NCBI GenBank assembly: GCA_021835265.1
Contig: JAKBQK010000186.1
Location: 1-7,714, forward strand
Reading direction: 5' to 3'
Length of the DNA stretch: 7,714 nucleotides
Source: Thermoplasmata archaeon
GTDB lineage: Archaea; Thermoplasmatota; Thermoplasmata; Thermoplasmatales; Thermoplasmataceae
Position 1 is the stretch's first letter. Each line of letters starts with the position of its first letter. A program made the translations under genes and the position numbers. Below, piece after piece: positions 1 through 5,410 of the stretch. The notes under the pieces were generated by a model. The model was not told the origin of the DNA and made no database searches. It worked only from the letters and a program-made list of their open reading frames with translations.

Positions 1-80
1 TCTTTAGTATATTTCACCCCAAGTTGTTCATTAAATTTTTCATGGTCAGACGATATTATAAATTTATTATCAGAAAACAT
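1..80 (-). CDS. 5' end of an unidentified protein, cut by the window edge
   Basis: An open frame starts at an ATG (complement of 78-80) and runs to base 1 with no stop, giving 26 complete codons that begin MFSDNKFIISSDHEKF. This is too short to assign a family. The start is supported by a TATA-like element about 30 bases upstream (109-120) and by the lack of a Shine-Dalgarno, which fits a leaderless archaeal transcript. The gene is transcribed leftwards, away from the repeat-rich region 81-943. It may be a flanking chromosomal gene or element cargo; the window cannot decide. Confidence 0.5.
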   Translation of the reverse strand, partial: MFSDNKFIISSDHEKFNEQLGVKYTK

Positions 81-108
81 TTATTCTCTAAAAGATAAGA
101 TAAATGAG

Positions 109-120
109 TTAAATAAAGTT
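109..120 (-). promoter_or_regulatory. TATA-like box for the gene starting at 80
   Basis: Read on the minus strand this is AACTTTATTTAA. It lies about 27-35 bases before the ATG at 80, the spacing expected for an archaeal TATA box driving a leaderless mRNA. The surrounding DNA is AT-rich, so a chance match is possible. Confidence 0.4.
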
Positions 121-313
121 TCTATATTTATATCATATTTATATCCCCAATATATCCACCTTTGATATATTCTAAAATCCTTGAATTAAAAGAAACTAAA
201 TGCCTTTGAAATTAAAATATATCAAAATATCAAGAATTTATTATTCAAAATATTTCGCCTATAAATATATCTAATAATCGGATGTCTCATATAGAATCAG
301 ACTTCGGATTTCC

Positions 314-406
314 AAACTCTGATAATGTAAAATCTATAGGATATTCCTATCCTGTCAAAGCATGGGTAAATCGAAAATATTTTTTTCAAAATCATTGTCA
401 GAGTTT
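314..406. repeat. Inverted repeat, 14-base arms with one mismatch
   Basis: The left arm AAACTCTGATAATG (314-327) is complementary to CATTGTCAGAGTTT (393-406) at 13 of 14 positions. A smaller inverted repeat, ATAGGA-TAT-TCCTAT (336-350), lies between them. The core ACTCTGAT recurs directly at 416-423, exactly 100 bases after its copy at 316-323. It could be the ends of a degraded insertion element or a binding-site cluster. Confidence 0.6.
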
Positions 407-728
407 TATACTTAGACTCTGATCAATTATGAATCTTTTTTACGTAAAAGACAACTGACTAAAAATTTGTATGTATATCTATCTTTTATTCGAGACCGTG
501 TCTATTCAATTCCTTTCCAAAATGCCTTTAATTTGGCTTCCACCAGTTATCATGGGTAAATTATTCATTCTTAGTTCTATAGCTCAAATAAGGCAGCTTG
601 AAAGCATTGATTCAGGAAGTCTTAGAATGAATGTATTATTATTTTCGATTGTTCTAAAAGGCAATCCTATAATATTTGTATAATAACTGATTAGGACAAG
701 TTATGGATATGACTCTTAAACAAAAATT

Positions 729-885
729 CAGGCAACCTTTTGGCTTTTACATTATCAATCAACCGTATAACTTGTGTTCCTCAGTGTTGAAAGCAGTTAA
801 TATTAAAAAAAAGTTGTGTGATTTACGGTTGATTTCAATTTTTAATATTGAGTCATATGGCGATCATATTAAAGAAGGTTGCCTG
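729..885. repeat. Nested pair of perfect 11-bp inverted repeats
   Basis: The outer arms CAGGCAACCTT (729-739) and AAGGTTGCCTG (875-885) are perfectly complementary. Nested inside them are AATCAACCGTA (757-767) and TACGGTTGATT (824-834), also perfect. A third AT-rich pair, AATATTAAAAA (799-809) and TTTTTAATATT (839-849), crosses the inner stem in a pseudoknot-like way. Two GC-containing perfect 11-mers nested within 157 bases are unlikely by chance. This could be a structured RNA, a recombination or attachment site, or remnants of transposon ends. Confidence 0.65.
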
Positions 886-943
886 TTTTATTGATTGGGT
901 GTTAATCTTGATATTAATAACATCAAAATTTCAGAAGTGATAG

Positions 944-1681
944 CTAGCCAGAGTTTTCCTTTTTTCGTTTCTTCTTTTCTTCCTTTATTTCTTTCTCGTG
1001 TGCCATAATTGGCTTAGTTATGCCCATATAATTGAACTCGTCTATAGCCTTTGTCACTGCTTTTTCTAGTTTTAGCTTTTCATAATCAACTATAACGTTA
1101 GAAAATGCCTCTTTCATGTCCCTTAAAAAAGAGAAATAACCATCCCCGGATTCCTCATATTTCTTATATTTCCACCCTGCTTTTATAATCCTTGAGTCGA
1201 CAAAATTGTAATATCTCTTAGGTTTAGACCCCCTAATATACCCATCCCATATTATGAACAAATCTGGGTGCATTAAATGCATAAGTTTTGTAGTTCCAGT
1301 TATTCCAATAAGTGATTCTGTTCCTGATTCATCAGAGAATTTGCACGAATTGAGACTATCAAACGAATTTACAATTGTAGAATAAGTCTTATTAGTAAGA
1401 TTATCAAAATCAAGATTAGAAAACCGTAATTCTCTTATGGCAGAGATTGTATTTTCAAATTCGTTTACGCTTCTCTCAAAGAGTTTGAGGTCGAATTTGT
1501 TTACTATATAGCGAAAATAAGCAAAATTCCATGTTGAGAGTAACAAAATATAGGCCTCTTTTTTGAATCCACTTTTTAGTAGATTTGATGACATATCAAA
1601 AAACGGTGCTCTTTTTTCTTCCTCTATAAACGGCATTCTCACTTCATTGAAAATGTTGATGTCTAAGCTCATTTTCACCAT
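944..1681 (-). CDS. Hypothetical protein with a glycosylase-like K-x-x-H-x-x-x-P-x-x-F-x-x-W-D motif
   Basis: This is a 245-aa soluble protein with no signal peptide or membrane segment. The most informative stretch is residues 129-150: GTTKLMHLMHPDLFIIWDG followed by YIR. It resembles the conserved segment (lysine, leucine-histidine, Pro-x-x-Phe, Trp-Asp) of uncharacterised families related to helix-hairpin-helix DNA glycosylases. That link is from memory of the motif and is tentative; no function is assigned. The C-terminus (about 230-245) is a lysine/glutamate-rich tail. The first ATG at 1681 is favoured because a TATA-like box sits about 25 bases upstream, consistent with a leaderless mRNA; the ATG at 1672 is an alternative. 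It stands alone between two gene-poor regions and appears more AT-rich than the operon to its right, consistent with cargo of separate origin. Confidence 0.75.
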   Translation of the reverse strand: MVKMSLDINIFNEVRMPFIEEEKRAPFFDMSSNLLKSGFKKEAYILLLSTWNFAYFRYIVNKFDLKLFERSVNEFENTISAIRELRFSNLDFDNLTNKTYSTIVNSFDSLNSCKFSDESGTESLIGITGTTKLMHLMHPDLFIIWDGYIRGSKPKRYYNFVDSRIIKAGWKYKKYEESGDGYFSFLRDMKEAFSNVIVDYEKLKLEKAVTKAIDEFNYMGITKPIMAHEKEIKEEKKKRKKENSG

Positions 1682-1700
1682 AGGCCGTTAACTTTATTTG

Positions 1701-1714
1701 GTTTAAAAATAATT
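1701..1714 (-). promoter_or_regulatory. TATA-like box for the 944-1681 gene
   Basis: The minus strand reads AATTATTTTTAAAC here. Its centre is about 25 bases upstream of the ATG at 1681, the usual archaeal TATA-to-start spacing for a leaderless transcript. No Shine-Dalgarno precedes the ATG at 1681. Confidence 0.5.
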
Positions 1715-2086
1715 GCTTGTTTATCACGAAAACCCTTACAACGACATATCTCAATAATAGAGAGTGTTCAAGATGATAAATGATAATTTTGTTGGACTTT
1801 AAGCATAAAGTGTTAATTTAGAATGCCTTCATGAATATACCAGAGGCTCGCCATACACCTTGGAATTCTGAGCAATATGGTTTATCATTAGATCTTCGAC
1901 AAAATCTGATCAATCTTCTAAGGATTACTTTACCATTATCTTAGTAAAAGTCTACTATCCTCTACTCCTTTCATAACGAGTTTGTCTGGAACTTTCGTAG
2001 GAATTGTAATCACCATCTACAAGGTCTGGGTGCTAAGGTTCTCTCTATTTTCTTGTTAGGAGTTTGAGTAATGGGAAAAAGAAATA

Positions 2087-2153
2087 GAACCGCTATCAGA
2101 TCGTCAGGAAAGCCTTTAAATCCCTATCCCTGAGATATGATCCTTAGCGGTTC
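2087..2153. repeat. Long imperfect hairpin with perfect 9-bp outer arms
   Basis: GAACCGCTA (2087-2095) pairs perfectly with TAGCGGTTC (2145-2153). Pairing continues imperfectly inwards through a GATC/GATC match and GTCAGG against CCTGA, leaving a loop of about 20 bases around AGCCTTTAAATCCC. The hairpin ends about 23 bases before the first iteron-like unit, so it may be part of the origin-like region. Alternatives are a small structured RNA or a miniature-element remnant. Confidence 0.55.
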
Positions 2154-2175
2154 CATATCTCGCACTGAATGGATT

Positions 2176-2473
2176 TCTCACCTGACCTCACCTGAATCTC
2201 ACCTGAAAAAGTGAGAGTTTTTTTCCCAGAAATACGGGCTCAGCATGAAATCTCACTTTCTCACCCCCGTAACATCATGTCTATAGAGGGGATCAGAAAA
2301 AAAGATCATGTATTGTATCATGTAACATATATTAGGTGAGATTCTAATATTATATCATAGAGAATAAGTATTCTGTAGGATTTGCCATCTCACTTTTAAA
2401 AGTGAGGTTCAGGTGAGAAATCACAACAGAACCTTTATTTTACCTGTTTTGGTCAGGTGAGATTCAGGTGAGA
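2176..2473. repeat. Iteron-like repeat array, candidate replication origin
   Basis: Left cluster: TCTCACCTGA (2176-2185), CCTCACCTGA (2186-2195) and TCTCACCTGA (2197-2206), in tandem with a period of 10-11 bases. Right cluster, opposite orientation: TCAGGTGAGA at 2409-2418, 2453-2462 and 2464-2473. Isolated CTCAC/GTGAG cores lie at 2211-2215, about 2252-2264 (two copies), 2336-2340, 2389-2393 and 2402-2406, making twelve cores in about 300 bases. The middle is AT-rich, with ATCATGT three times (2274-2280, 2305-2311, 2317-2323), inverted repeats ATATTAG/CTAATAT (2329-2335, 2344-2350) and AGAATA/TATTCT (2361-2374), and an 18-bp palindrome. Directly repeated binding sites flanking AT-rich DNA beside a helicase-type gene match the plan of iteron plasmid origins. 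Operator or partition-site roles are alternatives. Confidence 0.7.
2389..2406. promoter_or_regulatory. Perfect 18-bp palindrome in the iteron-like region
   Basis: CTCACTTTTAAAAGTGAG is perfectly self-complementary. It joins two CTCAC/GTGAG cores head to head around TTTTAAAA. A full-length iteron copy (2409-2418) follows two bases later. A dimer of the factor that reads the iterons could bind it, for example to autoregulate or to couple origin copies. The TTTTAAAA centre could also act as a TATA box in either direction, but no gene starts nearby. Confidence 0.6.
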
Positions 2474-2477
2474 TCTC

Positions 2478-4166
2478 TTATCCGAGGATCTCTTTATGAA
2501 TCCCATCTCTCCATGCATCAATCTTTTCTTTGGTTTTTTTTGCCTCTACCACTTTCTCTGGGTCTTCCTCTTTCAATACCAGATTCAATGGGACAACTAT
2601 GCACTGGGCAGAGCGCTCCAATGCGCTGATGTATGGTTTTTTAATTTTAACTTCAGGGTTCTTCACCTCATTTATAAAGTCCGTCATAGTATCCAGTTTC
2701 AGTTCCCTGTGGGTGTTCTTGAAGTCATTAAATCCTTCTGTGGTAATTCTCATTTCATCTTTCTCCCCTTCCTTTTTTGTGTAGTAGGGACAGAACTTCT
2801 GATATGTTGTTCCATCTCTGTCCTTGCTGTTGTATCTGGTTGAAACGTATATGCAGAAGGTTTCTAACAGATCATATCCTGCATTACCTGCATCCAATTT
2901 AGGGCAATCTGGGATCTTAAGGTTATACCTGTCAGCTAATCCATTTAGGAGTTCATGAGCATAGGTGATTATTCTCTGGTTGATCTCACCATCTGCCGTT
3001 ACGCTTTTATGGATATCATTGAGCAGATCGGCAATGGTTTTCCCCTCCAATGTCTCCTTTAAAATGTTAAACATGAATCCTGGCTTGAGTTGATCAGAAA
3101 ACTTCTCCCACTCTTTTTTGTTCTGTCGTCGCTGGTTTTCCTCTGTGAAATGACTCATGATAATTCTGTCTTTCAGAGCTAAAGGAATAACAGGTTCCTG
3201 GTTCATTGTCATTGCTGGCATACCTAACATCTCATATACGATCTGGGTCTGGGCTCTGGTTCCCCGTGCCATGAATTTCACTCCATCAGTGCCTCCCTTC
3301 AATTCTTCTGAATGGAACTTGAGCCACTCGTTATTAGCATCGTCCATCACAAAGGGCAGTCTTGATTTTTCGACCTGCTGGCCGAATGTAAAGATGGTTT
3401 TGATTGTGTTCAGGTTTTCCTTCCTCTCCTTGAGGGACTGGTCATATCCTTTTAACGTAAGAAGAATTTGCTCTGAGGTCTTGCCACCGTGCGTCCTACC
3501 TGATAACAACCTGTATGGGAATTTCTGGCCATGGTATCGTATCTCATAGGAGAAAGGTAAAACCATGTTATATAGGACAGATGTAAAGAATGAATCGGGG
3601 TGAGTAGAGATCACATGAAGCTGAATGAGCATCTTAAGTATCTCCTCTGTTTGCTGCTCCGCAATCCTGTTTATCTTAATCACTCCGTCAACCACTGCAA
3701 CGGGCTCATAAAATATCTCAAATTCCTTATTTTCCTCCCTATATGTCTTGAACTTGTAAAGGAACTGGGCAAAGAGCTTGGTCGAACCTGTGTCTAACTT
3801 TAGTTTATTGCTGAGGAAGCTCAGCATTGTATCGATGGAATCCTGCCTAACATCATTGTCAAAGATATAACGGATTTTCCAATTTTCCCCTTGCTTTATC
3901 AGTGAGAGGTCATGGAGAGGAGCCGTAAATTTCAGGTTGTCACTCCACCTATCTTCTCCCTGTTCATCCATGCCCCTGTAAACGGAAAGATAAAATTGGC
4001 CCTGGGGTGTGAGATAAACTATATTTTCTGGGTCTAAATTGAATGAGATTGGCATTTTTCCTAACGATGCCGTGACATTCCCACTCTTGAGATCCTCTAA
4101 AAGTTTTTTTGTTTTCTCTGATTTCTGAACTGTGTCATTTTTCTTTTCTGATTTCTGTTTTGTCAT
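2478..4166 (-). CDS. SF3/AAA+-like replication ATPase (helicase)
   Basis: This 562-aa protein is a predicted P-loop ATPase, probably the element's replicative helicase. Numbered from the ATG at 4166: Walker A GRTHGGKT (223-230), Walker B FVMDD (272-276), and a sensor-1/motif-C-like segment MTMNQEP (319-325) with the characteristic Asn322. Arg334 follows in LKDRIIMSHF, resembling the arginine after motif C in superfamily 3 helicases. The first 30 residues are charged and low-complexity. Residues 31-220 match no primase motif I can see. The C-terminus beyond about 470 may hold a winged-helix domain. A GTG nine bases earlier (4175) is possible, but the ATG gives the TGA-N-ATG junction seen at the preceding gene boundary and better spacing from GAGGAG (4177-4182). 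It is the last gene of the operon, and the iteron-like array starts four bases after its stop. Confidence 0.75.
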   Translation of the reverse strand: MTKQKSEKKNDTVQKSEKTKKLLEDLKSGNVTASLGKMPISFNLDPENIVYLTPQGQFYLSVYRGMDEQGEDRWSDNLKFTAPLHDLSLIKQGENWKIRYIFDNDVRQDSIDTMLSFLSNKLKLDTGSTKLFAQFLYKFKTYREENKEFEIFYEPVAVVDGVIKINRIAEQQTEEILKMLIQLHVISTHPDSFFTSVLYNMVLPFSYEIRYHGQKFPYRLLSGRTHGGKTSEQILLTLKGYDQSLKERKENLNTIKTIFTFGQQVEKSRLPFVMDDANNEWLKFHSEELKGGTDGVKFMARGTRAQTQIVYEMLGMPAMTMNQEPVIPLALKDRIIMSHFTEENQRRQNKKEWEKFSDQLKPGFMFNILKETLEGKTIADLLNDIHKSVTADGEINQRIITYAHELLNGLADRYNLKIPDCPKLDAGNAGYDLLETFCIYVSTRYNSKDRDGTTYQKFCPYYTKKEGEKDEMRITTEGFNDFKNTHRELKLDTMTDFINEVKNPEVKIKKPYISALERSAQCIVVPLNLVLKEEDPEKVVEAKKTKEKIDAWRDGIHKEILG

Positions 4167-4167
4167 G

Positions 4168-5409
4168 TCACTCACTCTCCTCTATTTTAATTCCATCCGC
4201 AACTGCCCATGCTTCTCTGAACATCCTCGCTAAATGGCTTTCAGTGTCCCTTGAGAATAGCATTATTTCATTGGTTACCATCATCAGATCGTGGTTTCCA
4301 TCTTTGAAAAATTCCTCTCTGGATTTGGGATCTGGGGAATAAATCACATATACTTCGCCAACTCTTTGCATCCCTAAGCTGAGCATATGCTCCCATATTT
4401 CGTAGTGAATGTCACAATATCTCCATTTATCGCTTGATACTGTAACTGCAATCACTGGTTGCTTCCGGAGTTTCCCTGTTTTGTCAGCTATGTCATTGAG
4501 ATGTGTTTTGACCCTTTCCAATAACAACTCTTTTGCTCTGGGATCTTCGTTATCGTAAGCATCAGCATATTCATCCAAAAATATGAAGTCAGGAGAACTC
4601 AGGGGATCCGCTGACTCTGGTTTAGAAAGGTAGTTTTCCTGCACATATTCCCTGTCCCATGAGTGACATGCCAATTCGATGTTGCTTGCGATCTCAGGAT
4701 TTCCATACTCCATTATTACATCTTCTCTCCTGGTGAAGAAATATAGGAAATTCTCTAAGGCCCATACTGGGAGCTTTTTGGGTCTCGTGGTAAGGAGATC
4801 TTCTGGATTTTCCCACCAATTAAAACATGACTGTCTTATGGTAGGGATTAACTGTCCGGTTTCGGCAACCTTGCCAAAAGAGGACACTATTTCATCCACT
4901 CTGGTCTTTGACAAACCCATAATTTCTGCTATTCTCCGTATGGATGTTCCATTTTCCCAAAGTTCCTTAATGCCCTGGTCACGTTTTGAAACCTGCTCTT
5001 CTTTTACATCCCTGAGGTAGTTCCTTAACGTCCTTTCGCTGACTGAAAGAATACCCTGTATCTGGGTTTCCTCAACATTCTGGAGATACATTTTCCTGGC
5101 CAATTCCTTCTTCTCTGTCTGGGTTAACTGCTTTCCGTGTGTTGCATTCAGTCTAATTGACTCCATCATGCAATCCCTGTCATTATCACTGTCAAAGAGG
5201 ATGGTATCGATTTCTTCAATGCCCTCAGCAATCAGAGCTTGCCATCTATGGTATCCATCAATTAACCTGTTTTTCCGGTCTATAACGATGGGAGGGAGCT
5301 GACCTATTGCATCCCTGTATTTCTGGATCAGAGAAATGTCAGGGGTAAGTCTGGGGTAGATTGTCTGATCAAAGATGATGGAATTAACTTTGATTCTTTC
5401 CCCTGTCAT
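4168..5409 (-). CDS. ParB-like/HTH protein fused to a catalytically degenerate DNA methyltransferase domain
   Basis: 413 aa. Residues 7-90 form a ParB/Srx-like N-terminal domain with the signature LIDGYHRWQA (49-58). Two predicted helix-turn-helix segments follow, about 113-134 (EETQIQGILSVSERTLRNYL) and 147-175 (SIRRIAEIMGLSKTRVDEIV). Residues about 196-390 align in layout with the methylase half of ParB-methylase fusions: a P-x-x-x-LENFLYFFT entry, a motif-I position reading EYGNPEIAS instead of an FxGxG loop, and DFIFLDEYADAY (274-285) where active enzymes have DPPY. The strands after it (PVIAVTVSSDKW, GEVYVIYSP) are kept, so the fold looks intact while the cofactor and catalytic motifs are lost. 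It starts one base after the MT-A70 stop, behind a strong GAGGTGAT, suggesting coupled synthesis. Likely role (inference): DNA-binding, non-catalytic partner of the MT-A70 enzyme, or a partition-like regulator. Confidence 0.8.
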   Translation of the reverse strand: MTGERIKVNSIIFDQTIYPRLTPDISLIQKYRDAIGQLPPIVIDRKNRLIDGYHRWQALIAEGIEEIDTILFDSDNDRDCMMESIRLNATHGKQLTQTEKKELARKMYLQNVEETQIQGILSVSERTLRNYLRDVKEEQVSKRDQGIKELWENGTSIRRIAEIMGLSKTRVDEIVSSFGKVAETGQLIPTIRQSCFNWWENPEDLLTTRPKKLPVWALENFLYFFTRREDVIMEYGNPEIASNIELACHSWDREYVQENYLSKPESADPLSSPDFIFLDEYADAYDNEDPRAKELLLERVKTHLNDIADKTGKLRKQPVIAVTVSSDKWRYCDIHYEIWEHMLSLGMQRVGEVYVIYSPDPKSREEFFKDGNHDLMMVTNEIMLFSRDTESHLARMFREAWAVADGIKIEESE

Positions 5410-5410
5410 T

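Larger units (their letters stand above)
81..943. other. AT-rich intergenic region with inverted repeats and possible decayed coding sequence
   Basis: About 860 bases without a convincing gene. Plus-strand open stretches exist at 282-422, 422-556, 471-683 and 703-894. They change frame from one to the next, match no family I recognise, lack start signals, and two of them overlap strong inverted repeats. A decayed plus-strand gene is possible: the phrase beginning MSHIESDFGFPNSDNVKSI at 282 and the one beginning INYESFLRKRQL at 425 read like protein, but this is weak. The firm content is the inverted repeats listed separately. Confidence 0.5.
1682..2175. other. Non-coding stretch between the hypothetical gene and the iteron-like region
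   Basis: There is no convincing gene in about 490 bases. Short frames such as 1831-1944 (plus) and 1936-2016 (minus, 26 codons, MVITIPTKVPDKLVMK...) are present but lack support. The first ~20-35 bases hold the promoter of the 944-1681 gene, and 2087-2153 form a long imperfect hairpin. I see no other structure. Confidence 0.6.

Noticed and set aside
471..683. 70-codon plus-strand ORF
   Set aside because: No recognisable motif, no promoter or ribosome-binding site at its start, AT-driven hydrophobic composition; at best a fragment of decayed sequence.
703..894. 63-codon plus-strand ORF
   Set aside because: It covers the nested inverted repeats almost exactly and matches no family, so the repeats explain the region better than a gene does.
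908..926. TTGAT/ATCAA hairpin just after the 944-1681 gene, possible terminator
   Set aside because: No U-run follows on the minus strand and the arms are short and AT-rich.
1831..1944. 37-codon plus-strand ORF beginning MNIPEARHTPWNSEQYG
   Set aside because: Short, isolated, without promoter or family match; not counted as a gene.
1936..2016. 26-codon minus-strand ORF beginning MVITIPTKVPDKL, slightly AbrB/antitoxin-like
   Set aside because: Too short for a complete AbrB domain, no start signals and no adjacent toxin; could only be a remnant.
2197..2224. Hairpin TCTCAC/GTGAGA followed by seven T, resembling an intrinsic terminator on the plus strand
   Set aside because: No plus-strand gene lies upstream, and the arms are iteron units, so the array explains it.
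2176..2473. CRISPR array
   Set aside because: Repeat units are about 10 bases, in both orientations and without regular unique spacers.
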